Source of the DNA: Candidatus Photodesmus blepharonis
GTDB lineage: Bacteria > Pseudomonadota > Gammaproteobacteria > Enterobacterales > Vibrionaceae
Length of the DNA: 64,000 nt
Direction: 5' to 3'
NCBI RefSeq assembly: GCF_000731795.2
Contig: NZ_JGVK01000001.1
Span: 48,243-112,242, forward strand
In this document: in pieces, positions 50,322 to 60,908 of the stretch
How positions within the stretch are numbered: position 1 is the first letter of the stretch
Layout of the letters: every line of letters starts with the position of its first letter
Notes under the pieces: generated by a model
What the model was told of the DNA's origin: nothing
What the model saw: the letters and a program-made list of their open reading frames with translations, nothing else
Database searches by the model: none
Made by a program: the position numbers and the translations under genes

Positions 50322-52417
50322 TACAGTGTTCCTATTAAAGCAATGGTCGTGGTTAGACGAGCGATATTTTCTAGTCCTATACGTACTTTTTCTAAAAATC
50401 TGTTTGTACGATCTGGAACATAGATTGTATCTCCAGATCTTACAATGGGAAGCTGATGAATATCAGCAGTTGTAGCAAATTTAATAAAATTAAAGGTACG
50501 AGATTGATTTTGACAACATGACATGTTGATAATAGATATTTTTTCTAAATAAGCAGTATTACTGGGTCCACCAGCTTCTGCTAGAATATCCAAAATGGTC
50601 ATACTGCCATTGAACATATATCGTCCTGGATTGTTTACTGCTCCTAGTACTCTGACTGTTGACTCTTTTGATTTATCAAGCCAATTGCGATTTTTTTCTG
50701 GGATATAGATTGTATCGCCCATCGTAATACTAGGAAGTAAGTTTTCATCACCTGTTTCGAAATAAAGTGCAAGATTCAGTTTACTTACTTGAGAGTATGA
50801 CTTATCTCGATGAGCTACGCGTATATTGTGAATATCCGCATCTTTATTAGGTCCATCTGCTGCAGATAAAATATCTAGAAAATGCATTTCTTTTGTAAAA
50901 CGATATCGTCCTGGAGAGTTTACTTGACCTAAAATGTATATTGATGCATCTGAGCTTTGCTTTATCCATTGAGATTTATTATTTGTTGGGTCTTGCGGAA
51001 GAGTATGTACTCTGATAATAGCACCTGATGAAATAATAGGAAGATCTGATATAGATGCCCCATTTTGCATATAAGAATCTAGATTAAATAGATGTATTTT
51101 TTTATCTGTGGTTACAATTTCAATCTTAGTTGTGTCAGCTTTATCAGTTGGACCACCAACGTGAGCGAGCAAATCGATAAGATTCATTTCATCTGACCAT
51201 TCAATACGACCTGGTCGTGTAACTTGACCAATGATACTAACAGCTCTGTTTGCTGCAACTTTCAACCAAGACTTTTCATTCATATCTGTTTTTTCAGGAA
51301 CAAAAATAGAATCGCCAGGATAAATGATAGGTGGAAGAGCATCCGTTAATCCTTCAGTGTAGTTTGTAAGATCAAATCTGATAATTTTTTGATTTGCCTT
51401 AATAATTCGGATCTGTCTTGATTCAGCGAATCGGGTAGGTCCACCTGCATTAGCTAGAATATCTATGAAAGTTGCTCCTTTTTTACTTTCATAAGCACCA
51501 GGATGTGCAACTTCTCCCATAACATACACAGTATTAAAGCCTGATTTTATTTCTTCTTCTTGTTTAGGTACAAAAATTGTTGTACCAGGAGTAAGTGCTG
51601 GAAGCAGATTTAAATTTCCACTATCTAGGTAACTTTTTAAATTAAATAATTTGGGAGAATTATTGCTGATAATACGAATTTGTTCTACTGAAGCATAACG
51701 AGTGACACCTCCAGAACGCATTAGTATATCTATTAGATCGATATCTTCTTTGTAAGCGAATGAACCTGGTGCATTTACTTCACCAAATATTTTTATCGCG
51801 CTTCGAGTATCTTTACTATCACCTGAATCTGCTAATTTAGTCGAATCAAAAGCTTGCTCAATGTTACCTACAAGAGGAGAGGCAGGAATAAATATTATAT
51901 CTAAAGACTGTAGAGAGGGTAATTGAGAGGTATTACCAGAATCTAAAAAATCTTTGTAATTGAAATATTTCTTAACGCTACCTCGTTTAAGTAGCATTTT
52001 GTCAAGCTGAGCACCGGAACGAAGTCCTCCAGCTGCGTGGATAGCCATTTGTACATCGCTATTGCTAGGAAGTATATACTCGCCGGGTGACTTTATATAG
52101 CCTTGTAAGGAAATGAGTATTTGCTGTTTTGAGATAAATACGTTTAGGCTAGAAAGATCCCGAAATGCTGTTTTTAATGCCTTAGTTACGTTATTTTGAA
52201 GTTGTTTTTCAGTGTAACCTAAAATATAAATTGGACCAACTTCAGGTAAATTTATCCTACCTCGTTTATCAACTTGGAAAGTACGATTTAAAGTACTTTC
52301 TCCAGGTAAATTGATTTGTATTAAATCTCCAATCTGTACTTTTTCATTCTTTGCATTTGCAAAATTTATAAATAAGGAAAAAAAGATAATAATAAGAATA
52401 TTATTATTCCCGTTCAT
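50321..52417 (-). CDS. sypC: SypC: polysaccharide export protein with SLBB repeats
   Basis: A periplasmic/outer-membrane exporter of the Wza family. After a signal peptide (about 1-22) comes the Poly_export domain (about 24-105) and then six SLBB-type repeats. Each has a G-x-V/I-x3-PG-x-Y/F/I core about 30-40 residues before a GG/DGP turn: GYIKSPGEY, GEVNAPGSF, GEVAHPGAY, GQVTRPGRI, GQVNSPGRY and GAVNNPGRY. No lipobox is visible, so it may depend on the lipoprotein SypB for outer-membrane anchoring (inference). A helical C-terminus ends the 698 residues. Its start lies inside the end of sypB (14 bp overlap). Confidence 0.9.
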   Translation of the reverse strand: MNGNNNILIIIFFSLFINFANAKNEKVQIGDLIQINLPGESTLNRTFQVDKRGRINLPEVGPIYILGYTEKQLQNNVTKALKTAFRDLSSLNVFISKQQILISLQGYIKSPGEYILPSNSDVQMAIHAAGGLRSGAQLDKMLLKRGSVKKYFNYKDFLDSGNTSQLPSLQSLDIIFIPASPLVGNIEQAFDSTKLADSGDSKDTRSAIKIFGEVNAPGSFAYKEDIDLIDILMRSGGVTRYASVEQIRIISNNSPKLFNLKSYLDSGNLNLLPALTPGTTIFVPKQEEEIKSGFNTVYVMGEVAHPGAYESKKGATFIDILANAGGPTRFAESRQIRIIKANQKIIRFDLTNYTEGLTDALPPIIYPGDSIFVPEKTDMNEKSWLKVAANRAVSIIGQVTRPGRIEWSDEMNLIDLLAHVGGPTDKADTTKIEIVTTDKKIHLFNLDSYMQNGASISDLPIISSGAIIRVHTLPQDPTNNKSQWIKQSSDASIYILGQVNSPGRYRFTKEMHFLDILSAADGPNKDADIHNIRVAHRDKSYSQVSKLNLALYFETGDENLLPSITMGDTIYIPEKNRNWLDKSKESTVRVLGAVNNPGRYMFNGSMTILDILAEAGGPSNTAYLEKISIINMSCCQNQSRTFNFIKFATTADIHQLPIVRSGDTIYVPDRTNRFLEKVRIGLENIARLTTTIALIGTL

Positions 52418-53267
52418 ATATACCTCTTGGAAATAGTGAAGTATTACTTTTTTTCATTGAGAGGATTTCTATACTTACACGGCGGTTTGTTAAGTGAACT
52501 CCAGGTGAATCTCCTTCAAATAATGGTAATGTTTCTCCAACCGACTTGGTAGTTATACGCAAAGGTTCAAGGCCAAATATTATTAAATAACGTTTTACCT
52601 GGTTAGCTCTTGCCATCGCCAATTTATGATTGTTTTTTTCGTCACCAGTTGAATCTGAATGTCCAGTAATAGACAATTCCAAGTTTTTATGAATCCGAAG
52701 CAGGTTAACTGCTTGAGCGAGTTGACCAATATATTTCGGATTAATTTCAATGGAATTATGAGCGAACTGGTTATCAATATTAAGCATGTGAAAAAGTTGA
52801 TCAATAATCTCCAGGTGTTGATGAAATTCGCTTTGGTTTGGAGGTGGAGTGCAGCGAATTTCAGATGTGACATAATTCATTTGGATGTCCAATTCATTGA
52901 GTCGTTTCCTCTGAATAAGTAAGTCGTTTGCTGCATCTAACAGCAAGCCAGCTTCAAGTTCACGAGCTATTCTATTCTGTTTTTCTATTGCTTGAGTTAC
53001 GGCAGCAGGGAAACACCATTTAGCTCCTTCTTGAACTAGTGAATCCAGATGTAGCTTAGTTATTTGCCAATCAAATCGAAGTCCATGTTCCGGACCTAAA
53101 GGTTCATGAGGCATGACGGGGGAAAATGTAGCTGAAATATAATTTTTTACCAGTTCTCCAGTGCCTATATTTTTTGTGAAATTAGCGCAACCAAAACATG
53201 TTAGGATTAACACTATTAGTGCTACGTGCATAAATGTCCTATTCATAGTTTTTTCTGTACAATGCAT
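52404..53267 (-). CDS. sypB: SypB: OmpA-domain lipoprotein
   Basis: A lipoprotein with a peptidoglycan-binding OmpA-like C-terminal domain. The lipobox cysteine is Cys27 (LTCFGCANF) counted from the ATG at 53267, or Cys20 if translation begins at 53246, which gives a cleaner signal peptide. A helical middle (about 80-150) precedes the OmpA domain (about 165-275), with LSITGHSDSTGDEKNNHKLA and NRRVSIEIL. It probably anchors the export complex to the cell wall. The lost lnt means its third acyl chain is in doubt. Confidence 0.88.
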   Translation of the reverse strand: MHCTEKTMNRTFMHVALIVLILTCFGCANFTKNIGTGELVKNYISATFSPVMPHEPLGPEHGLRFDWQITKLHLDSLVQEGAKWCFPAAVTQAIEKQNRIARELEAGLLLDAANDLLIQRKRLNELDIQMNYVTSEIRCTPPPNQSEFHQHLEIIDQLFHMLNIDNQFAHNSIEINPKYIGQLAQAVNLLRIHKNLELSITGHSDSTGDEKNNHKLAMARANQVKRYLIIFGLEPLRITTKSVGETLPLFEGDSPGVHLTNRRVSIEILSMKKSNTSLFPRGIYERE

Positions 53268-53270
53268 ATA

Positions 53271-53585
53271 TTATCTCGAATTTATAGGTATAGCTTGGTC
53301 AATGTGGAGTAGATTAATTATTTCTAACGGTTGACCTGTTACGTTTTTAATGCGCATGTTACGCTCACGTTCAATGAGGCGCTTATATAGGTAGACTAGT
53401 GCACCTATGCCAGATGAATCTAAAAAACTTACTTTGCTGAAATCCAATTCAATTTCATTATGGGTATCTTTATTAATGATTTCATCAATATATGTTTGAG
53501 CAATACGACTTCCGTTTGCGTCTAAGTTTCCGTTTATTACTAATGTTAAAACTGTTTCATTTTTTTCCACTTTAAGCATTTCCAT
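53271..53585 (-). CDS. sypA: SypA: STAS-domain regulator of polysaccharide production
   Basis: A 104-residue STAS (anti-sigma-antagonist-like) protein. The ATG at 53585 has AGGAGA at the right distance; a TTG two codons earlier is not needed. The key motif FLDSSGIGALVYL carries serines 57 and 58, one of which matches the serine (Ser56) that SypE phosphorylates to inactivate SypA in A. fischeri. Unphosphorylated SypA promotes biofilm there after syp transcription. With sypE missing, SypA may be permanently active, unless another kinase replaces it. It is the first gene of the locus, behind a sigma-54 promoter. Confidence 0.92.
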   Translation of the reverse strand: MEMLKVEKNETVLTLVINGNLDANGSRIAQTYIDEIINKDTHNEIELDFSKVSFLDSSGIGALVYLYKRLIERERNMRIKNVTGQPLEIINLLHIDQAIPINSR

Positions 53586-53617
53586 AAGCAATTCTCCTAT
53601 TTTTGTTTAAATCTTTG

Positions 53618-53633
53618 AGCAGAATTTATGCCA
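53618..53633 (-). promoter_or_regulatory. Sigma-54 promoter of sypA
   Basis: Minus-strand TGGCATAAATTCTGCT contains GG (53632-53631) and GC (53620-53619) separated by exactly 10 bases. The predicted start near 53608 leaves a leader of about 23 nt holding the AGGAGA ribosome site before the sypA ATG. The same gene is sigma-54 driven in A. fischeri. Confidence 0.78.
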
Positions 53634-53682
53634 GCAATTATTTATATTAAAATTCATATACTTATTTTACATCTCTTGTTTA

Positions 53683-53739
53683 TTCTTATATTGAGAAGAT
53701 AATTTACTCAATTTGAGAGTGTGAATTTCATGGTGAGAA
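53683..53739 (-). promoter_or_regulatory. SypG-enhancer-like elements upstream of sypA
   Basis: Minus-strand TTCTCACCATGAAAT (53739-53725) fits TTCTCA-N3-TG with the same TGAAA continuation seen at sypI and sypP. A weaker TTCTCAATATAAGAA lies at 53697-53683. They are about 100 and 60 bp upstream of the -24 element, a normal enhancer distance. Confidence 0.6.
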
Positions 53740-53966
53740 AAGCTGCTCAATAACTAAGTATTATGTTTTTCAGTACTTTCTAAGAAGACATTGATAAAGT
53801 CATTATTTTAAATATTAATTTTGATTTTATGCACTAAAAGGGAATACATAGTTAAAAATTGAAAGAGTGAGAGCTAGTGAAGCAGAATCTTTTGCTAATT
53901 AGCATTGTTCAAAACACTAAAGAGATGTAATACTAAACGCTATTTTAAATTAGCGGATATTTTTAA

Positions 53967-54578
53967 ATGTTTACTGGTATTGTTCAAGGAATGGCAAAGT
54001 TAATTTTTATTGAAAGAAAGCAAAATTTTCAAACTTATACAATTGAATTATTAAAAGGAATGAGCGATGGCCTTATGATAGGTGCTTCAATTTCAAATAA
54101 TGGTTGTTGTTTAACTGTAACGCGTGTTGAAGGCAATTTGGTATCTTTTGATTTAATGCAGACAACGCTGAAACTGACTAATCTCGGTAACTTAAATGAA
54201 GGAATGTTTGTAAATGTAGAGCGATCAATGACGTTTGGTGGGGAAATTGGCGGTCATAATATGTCTGGTCATATCTCAACTACAGCTAAAGTGGATGAGA
54301 TTGTGAAAACTACAAACAATTGTAGTATCTGGTTTTCAATGTTACCTAATTTGATGAAATATATATTAGAAAAAGGTTATATTGGTTTGGATGGCTGTTC
54401 ATTGACTATAGGAGAAATTGAAGAACAGCGTTTTAGAGTGGATTTTATCCCAGAAACATTAAAGAGTACCTTGTTCGGCAAACGTACAGTAGGTGATAGA
54501 ATTAACGTTGAATTTGATCTTCAAACCCAAGCTATTGTGGATACAATTGAACGTATTTTAGCAAGAAAACAGCTTTAA
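53967..54578 (+). CDS. ribE: Riboflavin synthase, alpha chain
   Basis: Dismutates two molecules of 6,7-dimethyl-8-ribityllumazine to give riboflavin. The two lumazine-binding repeats are visible: MFTGIVQGMAKL with GCCLTVT (about 1-95), and GGHNMSGHIS with GLDGCSLTIG (about 95-195). At 203 residues it is slightly shorter than the usual 210-220. It stands alone, divergent from sypA. Riboflavin, and hence FMN, supply would matter if the organism is luminous, but luciferase genes are not in this window. Confidence 0.95.
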   Translation: MFTGIVQGMAKLIFIERKQNFQTYTIELLKGMSDGLMIGASISNNGCCLTVTRVEGNLVSFDLMQTTLKLTNLGNLNEGMFVNVERSMTFGGEIGGHNMSGHISTTAKVDEIVKTTNNCSIWFSMLPNLMKYILEKGYIGLDGCSLTIGEIEEQRFRVDFIPETLKSTLFGKRTVGDRINVEFDLQTQAIVDTIERILARKQL

Positions 54579-54684
54579 TTTTCAAGACTTTTAGATGATT
54601 AGGTATTCTATTGATCAAATAAATAATAATTTTTCTAAAATGATAGGAAAATCAGGACCTAAACGGTTTGTTCATCATAAGATC

Positions 54685-57309
54685 TTATTTCTCTTTTTGT
54701 TTTTTACGTTTGTCGGTAATTTTCCATTTTCCGTCAATGTATAGGCCGATCCATCCTGAAAATTTTCCATCAATTTCAGAACGAATATAATTTTCTTTTA
54801 ATTTTCGGTTGAAACGAACTACAGTGGGATGTCCGTCAGGGTTTTCAGTTGGTGCCTCTGTTAAGTAAAGAAACTTAGATGATAAGCGTTCTTTGAAACT
54901 GATTAATTCTTTTACTAATGGTGCTCTTGTTTCTCGAGATTGAGGAAAGTTGCTTGCCGCCATAAATAAGCCAGAAGCTCCATCTCTTAGTACGAAATAA
55001 GCATCTGAATTTTTGCATAGTAACTCAGGGAAGTGTACAGGATCTTCTTTTGGTGGAGCTACCTGACCATTTTTTAAAATTTTTCGTGTATTTTTGCAAC
55101 TATTGTTGGCACAATCCATGTATTTCCCAAAGCGACCGTTTTTCAGAATCATATTAGAACCACATTTTTCGCACTCGACAAGAGGGCCATCGTAGCTTTT
55201 GATTTTAAATTTACCAAGCTCAACCGCATAATTTTCACAGTTTGAGTTGTTTCCACAAATGTGTATTTTACGTTTTTCATCGATGAGATATGCATCCATT
55301 GCTGTTCTACAGACCGGACAACGTTTTTTAGCGCGCAAGGCTTCTGTTTCTGTATCTTCTTCAATGATATTAACAATATTATCCTCATCCTCTAAATTAA
55401 TTGTTGTTTTGCAGCGTTCTTTTGGTTGGAGAGTATAACTAGAACAACCTAAAAATATCCCTGTTGATCCAGTACGAATTGCCATATATCGTTTGCACTT
55501 TGGACACTCAATATCGGTTTGAACTATACGATTTAATTTCATTCCTCCATATTTTTCATCCATACTTGCTTTCTCTAAATGTTTAGTAAAATCATTGAAG
55601 AAAGTATTTAAGACATTTTTCCAATTCATTCTACCTTCGGCAATTTCATCAAGTTTTTCTTCCATTCTGGCTGTAAAATCATAATCCATCAAATCATTAA
55701 AGCTATCATTCAAACGAGTTGTTACAATTTCTCCCATTTTTTCTGCATGAAAACGGCGTTGTTCTATTTTTGCATAACCGCGATCCTGAATTGTTGAAAT
55801 AATAGAGGCGTAAGTCGATGGTCGACCAATTCCGCGTTTTTCCAGTTCTTTAACAAGAGCTGCTTCACTAAAACGGATAGGTGGCTTGGTAAAACATTGT
55901 TTTGGTTCCACATTGCTCAGACTAATTTTGTCACCAATTTGTACTTCAGGAAGTATTTTGTCTTCATTTTTGCTAAGTGTATGTTGAACACGTGTCCAAC
56001 CATCAAACTTAAGAATGCGACCTTTTGCATTTAGGGTATAATCTGCTACCTTAACAGTGATTTTCGTCAGATTGTACCGAGCAGGTGTCATTTGACAAGC
56101 AACAAATTGGTTCCAGATGAGTGAGTAAAGTTTAATTGAATCTTGGTTCATACCTGGTAAGCTTTCAGCTTGTACTGTAACTCTTGAAGGACGAATTGCT
56201 TCATGTGCTTTTTGCGCATTTTCTTTGTTACAGTATACATTAGCTTGATCTGGTAGGTATATTTCTCCAAATTTACTATTGATATACCTACGAACTATTT
56301 CTAGACTTTCAGCGCTTAAGTTGGTTGAGTCAGTACGCATGTAAGTAATGTGACCAGCTTCGTAAAGTTTTTGAGCAAGCATCATGGTTTTTTTAACACT
56401 ATATCCCAAGCGTGTACTAGCTGCTTGCTGCAATGTTGAGGTAGTATACGGAGCAGATGGTTTACTTATAGTTGGGCGATCTTCACGCTTATATATCTTA
56501 TATTCCACGCTGTTTAACTTAGCAACAACCAATTGAGTTTCAAGCTTGTTGGTAGCTTTAAACGGTGAGTTATTTTCTTTCGTGACTTGTAAACGTAAAC
56601 CAACGTTGTTTTTAGTGATTGTATTTACATAAATTTCCCAAAATTCTTCAGAAATGAACTCTTTTATTTTACGTTCTCGTTCAACTAAAAGTTTGACAGC
56701 AACGGATTGAACTCGACCTGCAGACAAACCACGAGCAACTTTTTTCCATAAAAGTGGCGAAACCATAAAGCCAACTACGCGGTCCATAAATCGGCGGGCT
56801 TGCTGGGCGTTAACGCTATTCATATTAACCTTTCCAGGATTCTGAAAAGCTTGTTCGATAGCATTTTTTGTGATTTCATTAAATACTACACGTTTGTACC
56901 GTCTTTCATCACCGCCAATGATTTTACGAAGATGCCAAGCGATTGCTTCTCCTTCGCGATCTAGATCAGTTGCCAGATAAATATTATCTACGTTTTCCGC
57001 TAACTTTTTTAATTCAGTAACAACCTTTTCTTTTCCTGGAAGTATTTGATAGTTAGCTTTCCAGTCACTAAACGGATCGATACCCATTTTTTGAATCAAT
57101 GATCTTCGTTCTTTCTCTTTTTTAACTAGCGTTTTTTCTTCAATACTCATTCCTTTTGTCGAAGTGCTAGCTATGTTTTTATTTACTCCTTGTTTTATAA
57201 GATCACGAATATGACCAACACTGGATTTGACAATGAAGCCTTTTCCTAAATATTTATTGATAGTTTTTGCTTTGGCAGGCGACTCCACCACAACAAGTGA
57301 TTTACTCAT
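54685..57309 (-). CDS. topA: DNA topoisomerase I
   Basis: A type IA enzyme that relaxes negative supercoils. The Toprim domain ([19 protein letters not shown] and [14 protein letters not shown]) opens the protein. The catalytic tyrosine is in [16 protein letters not shown] near residue 320. Three zinc-ribbon modules follow around 595-725 (CPKC...C, CPVC...C and CEKCGSNM...C), then the basic C-terminus. At 874 residues it is full length. It converges on ribE. Confidence 0.97.
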   Translation of the reverse strand: MSKSLVVVESPAKAKTINKYLGKGFIVKSSVGHIRDLIKQGVNKNIASTSTKGMSIEEKTLVKKEKERRSLIQKMGIDPFSDWKANYQILPGKEKVVTELKKLAENVDNIYLATDLDREGEAIAWHLRKIIGGDERRYKRVVFNEITKNAIEQAFQNPGKVNMNSVNAQQARRFMDRVVGFMVSPLLWKKVARGLSAGRVQSVAVKLLVERERKIKEFISEEFWEIYVNTITKNNVGLRLQVTKENNSPFKATNKLETQLVVAKLNSVEYKIYKREDRPTISKPSAPYTTSTLQQAASTRLGYSVKKTMMLAQKLYEAGHITYMRTDSTNLSAESLEIVRRYINSKFGEIYLPDQANVYCNKENAQKAHEAIRPSRVTVQAESLPGMNQDSIKLYSLIWNQFVACQMTPARYNLTKITVKVADYTLNAKGRILKFDGWTRVQHTLSKNEDKILPEVQIGDKISLSNVEPKQCFTKPPIRFSEAALVKELEKRGIGRPSTYASIISTIQDRGYAKIEQRRFHAEKMGEIVTTRLNDSFNDLMDYDFTARMEEKLDEIAEGRMNWKNVLNTFFNDFTKHLEKASMDEKYGGMKLNRIVQTDIECPKCKRYMAIRTGSTGIFLGCSSYTLQPKERCKTTINLEDEDNIVNIIEEDTETEALRAKKRCPVCRTAMDAYLIDEKRKIHICGNNSNCENYAVELGKFKIKSYDGPLVECEKCGSNMILKNGRFGKYMDCANNSCKNTRKILKNGQVAPPKEDPVHFPELLCKNSDAYFVLRDGASGLFMAASNFPQSRETRAPLVKELISFKERLSSKFLYLTEAPTENPDGHPTVVRFNRKLKENYIRSEIDGKFSGWIGLYIDGKWKITDKRKKQKEK

Positions 57310-57495
57310 AATTAATTCAAATGTCCTTAATTGTTATAGGATATTACACACTTAAAATATTACTGCTTCTTTGAATATCAAGCTAAATTTGAAGAAGATC
57401 AACATTTTTTTAAAAAAATAAATTCAAGTATTTTACAAACGCAATAAACTTGCTTTATAGATTACAGATATTGGATAGCAATCTTATTTTCTAGT

Positions 57496-58776
57496 TCACT
57501 TGCTTAGTTTTGCTAGATTATCAAAGTAATTTGGAAAAGTTTTAGATATACACTGGAAACCGTTAATAGTGACACCAGCATCACTCAATGCGACTAAAGA
57601 AAAACACATAGCCATGCGATGGTCGTTGTAAGTATTTATGGTAGCATGCTTTAGTTGGTTCACGGGAGTAATAGTAATGTAATCTCTTCCTTCCTCAATT
57701 TTTGCTCCTAGCTTACGTAATTCTTTCGTCATAGCAGAAAGCCGGTCTGTTTCTTTTACCCGCCAATTGTATATGTTACGAACTTTTGTTTTGCCTTTAG
57801 CGAACAGTGCAGTAATGGCAAGAGTCATTGCTGAATCTGGAATGTGGTTACAGTCTATATCGATTCCTTGAAGCGGACCGACGCGAGAAATAATATAATT
57901 TTCTCCCCATTCAATCTTAGCTCCCATTTTTTCGAGCACGTTAGCAAATTGGATATCTCCTTGAATACTGTTTTTATCTACACCTTTTACTTTAATTTCA
58001 CCACCTTTAATTGCTCCTGCGGCAAGAAAGTAAGACGCTGATGAAGCATCACCTTCTGCCATAAAATCGCCAGGAGTAACGTAATATTGCCCTTTTGGGA
58101 TCAAAAATTCTTTGTAATTGTTATTAATTATTTTAATACCAAAGTGTTTCATAACATGTAGAGTAGTATCAATGTAGGTTTTTGATACTAATTTGCACTT
58201 AATTTTGATGGTTGTGTGGCTTTGCAGAAGAGGTGCTGATATCAAAAGTGCACTTAAAAATTGACTGGAAATTGAACTGTTTAGTAAGAAAAAATTCTTT
58301 TTTAGAGAAGTTCCTACAATTTTCAAAGGTGGAAAATGGCTATTTTCTAAATATTCAATTCGTGCTCCTGCTTCAAGCAATGCTTGAACTAAATGCCCAA
58401 TTGGTCGTTCTTTCATACGAGATTCACCGGTTAAAATGTATTCACCTTCGCTTAAACATAGCACTGCTGTTAGCAATCTTATTGCTATACCTGAGTTACC
58501 TAAAAATAATTCTGATTTTTTAAATGTTTGGAATGGCTTGCCTAAGCCTTTAACTTCACAAGTTTTTTTATCTTTAGAAAATTGATATTTAATACCTAGT
58601 TTAGATAACGCATTGAGCATATAGGTAATATCATTACTATCTAAGAGATTAATTAGACGAGTGGTTCCTTCAGATAACGCAGCAATCAGCAAAACTCGGC
58701 TAGATATACTTTTTGAACCTGGTAAAGTGATTTCACCGTTTACTTTTGTGATACTTTGTAATGTAAGATTTTTCAT
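57496..58776 (-). CDS. aroA: EPSP synthase (3-phosphoshikimate 1-carboxyvinyltransferase)
   Basis: The sixth step of the shikimate pathway, joining PEP to shikimate 3-phosphate. The start at 58776 (426 residues, [23 protein letters not shown]) aligns with E. coli AroA; an in-frame TTG at 58869 would add 31 unrelated residues. PGSKSISSR and [10 protein letters not shown] are conserved. The PEP-site loop is unusual: it reads [16 protein letters not shown] where the family has LFLGNAGTAMRPLAAA, so the positions equivalent to E. coli Thr97 and Pro101 are Ile and Leu. The rest of the protein, including NDHRMAM, looks functional. Confidence 0.95.
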   Translation of the reverse strand: MKNLTLQSITKVNGEITLPGSKSISSRVLLIAALSEGTTRLINLLDSNDITYMLNALSKLGIKYQFSKDKKTCEVKGLGKPFQTFKKSELFLGNSGIAIRLLTAVLCLSEGEYILTGESRMKERPIGHLVQALLEAGARIEYLENSHFPPLKIVGTSLKKNFFLLNSSISSQFLSALLISAPLLQSHTTIKIKCKLVSKTYIDTTLHVMKHFGIKIINNNYKEFLIPKGQYYVTPGDFMAEGDASSASYFLAAGAIKGGEIKVKGVDKNSIQGDIQFANVLEKMGAKIEWGENYIISRVGPLQGIDIDCNHIPDSAMTLAITALFAKGKTKVRNIYNWRVKETDRLSAMTKELRKLGAKIEEGRDYITITPVNQLKHATINTYNDHRMAMCFSLVALSDAGVTINGFQCISKTFPNYFDNLAKLSK

Positions 58777-58988
58777 TGAGAACCCGAAGTTTCTTGGTTT
58801 TTGTAAAATAGTTTCAACAGATGGATTGTTGCAGTCATAAATTTTAAAGTCTGTTTTGATTGATACCAAAAGCTAGCAAATTACTACTAGCAAGAGTAGA
58901 ATGTGCCACAATTTTATATATTAGAATTTTATATAGAACGGTTTTGTTCTTGGGATTCTATTTGTTATCTTAAATTAAAGGCGATTAA

Positions 58989-59207
<219 letters not shown>

Positions 59208-59218
59208 TGTTTGATGCT

Positions 59219-59267
59219 CTAACCACGAATAAAATGAAGCCGTTTGCCTTTGTTTTATTCGTAGTTT
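59219..59267. terminator. Bidirectional terminator between infA and cysS
   Basis: A perfect ten-base inverted repeat, ACGAATAAAA (59225-59234) and TTTTATTCGT (59253-59262), with partly paired flanks CTAA/TTTAG, lies between two convergent genes. The A/T-rich stem bases supply a U-tract in either direction. Confidence 0.75.
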
Positions 59268-59287
59268 AGTCTTCTTAATTTTGTAAA

Positions 59288-60685
59288 TCATGGCTGCTTA
59301 CAACGACGCCAAGTAGTTCCGTTTGGACCATCTTCCACTTTAATATCCATCTCATTTAATTTTTTTCGAGCCATATCTGCATTTTTCCAATCTCTAGAAA
59401 TACGCGCGTTGTTACGTAGCTCAATCAAGGCTTCAATTTGCTTAATTTTATTCTTATTACTGTCTTTTCCTTTGAAAAAAGTTTCTGGTTCCTGGTAAAG
59501 AATTCCTATTATATTCGCAAGTTCACGCATTAAACTTCCTAATTCGCTAGCTTTCTGAATATTGTTTGTTTTAATACGATTAATCTCACGAGCTATATCA
59601 AACAATACTGAGTAAGCCTCTGATGTGTTGAAATCATCATTCATTGCAGTAATGAATCGAGATTTATATTCTTCATTGTTTGCGGGTGGCACAGTTAAAT
59701 CTAAATTTCTTAGAGAAGTATATAGACGTTCTAGTGAAGCATGCGCCTGGTTTAATTTTGTTATATCGTATTTAAGTTGGCTGCGGTAGTTCTTATATGT
59801 CAAAAAATAACGTACAGTCTCAGGATTATAATGCTTTAGTATATCACGGATAGTAAAGAAGTTGCCTAGTGATTTAGACATCTTTTCTTCTTTGACGATG
59901 AGCATTCCACTATGCATCCAAACATTAACGTAATCAGTACTATTTGCAGAACATGACTGTGCTATTTCATTTTCATGGTGAGGAAATTTGAGGTCAGAAC
60001 CACCACCATGAATATCAAAGTGATGACCTAAAATTGAAGAACTCATTGCTGAACATTCGATATGCCAACCCGGACGTCCTAATCCCCATGGTGACTCCCA
60101 ACTAGGTTCACCAGGTTTAAACATTTTCCACAATACGAAATCTAGTTCACTATGCTTTATTGCTTTGATATTAGCACGATTACTGATTTTTAGCTGATCA
60201 AGATTTTGTTTAGATAATTGGCCATATTGGTTTTGTTTGTACTTACGTACTTCAAAGACTACATCTCCATTATTTGCGATATAAGCGAAACCACCTTCAA
60301 TTAGTTTTTTTATTAATTTAATGATTTCAGCAATATAGTCAGTTGCACGCGGCTCAAAGTCTGGGCGTTGTATATTTAGAGAATCAAAATCAGTGTGCAT
60401 CTCAATAATTAGGCGTTCGGTTAGAGAACTACAGGATTCATTGTTTTCTAATGCACGTTTGATAATTTTGTCATCAATATCGGTGATATTGCGTACAAAT
60501 GTTAGCTTATAGCCTAAGTAGCGTAAGTAACGTGAAATTACATCAAAGGAAGCAAATGTACGACCATGGCCAATATGGCAAAGATCGTAAATAGTTACTC
60601 CACAGACATAAAGACCAACTTTGTTGGCAAAGATTGGCTTAAACTCCTCTTTTTTCTTCGTTAGCGTATTATATATTTTAAGCAT
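59288..60685 (-). CDS. cysS: Cysteinyl-tRNA synthetase
   Basis: A class I synthetase for tRNA-Cys. I use the ATG at 60685 (465 residues, [15 protein letters not shown]), which aligns with the family; an upstream ATG at 60730 adds 15 unusual residues. Zinc ligand Cys28 lies in YVCGVTIYD and the HIGH motif (HIGHGRTF) at about 37-44. KMSKS is in [12 protein letters not shown] near residue 266, and the C-terminal anticodon-binding part is complete. With cysK lost nearby, cysteine is probably imported. Confidence 0.97.
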   Translation of the reverse strand: MLKIYNTLTKKKEEFKPIFANKVGLYVCGVTIYDLCHIGHGRTFASFDVISRYLRYLGYKLTFVRNITDIDDKIIKRALENNESCSSLTERLIIEMHTDFDSLNIQRPDFEPRATDYIAEIIKLIKKLIEGGFAYIANNGDVVFEVRKYKQNQYGQLSKQNLDQLKISNRANIKAIKHSELDFVLWKMFKPGEPSWESPWGLGRPGWHIECSAMSSSILGHHFDIHGGGSDLKFPHHENEIAQSCSANSTDYVNVWMHSGMLIVKEEKMSKSLGNFFTIRDILKHYNPETVRYFLTYKNYRSQLKYDITKLNQAHASLERLYTSLRNLDLTVPPANNEEYKSRFITAMNDDFNTSEAYSVLFDIAREINRIKTNNIQKASELGSLMRELANIIGILYQEPETFFKGKDSNKNKIKQIEALIELRNNARISRDWKNADMARKKLNEMDIKVEDGPNGTTWRRCKQP

Positions 60686-60908
60686 GCACTCTATCACCGG
60701 AATATTGAAAAATTCATTTAAGTTTATCAATTAATCTTTTGATAGTTAATGATAGGAGGAATAAAAAATATAAAAATATTGTAATTTGCTATTGACGTGT
60801 TTTAATTGAAATTTAATTCAAAGAAATATTTTACCATCTTGATTCTTTTGGTAGGATTAGTGCTTTTGACAGTGCTGAAAGAGGGTGTTCGACGCATCAG
60901 TTTTTATT

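Larger units (their letters stand above)
53592..53966. other. Divergent regulatory interval between sypA and ribE
   Basis: 375 bp without a gene. On the minus strand it carries the sigma-54 promoter and enhancer-like elements of sypA (listed separately). On the plus strand it must hold the ribE promoter, which I cannot define. I see no RFN/FMN riboswitch. Confidence 0.6.
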
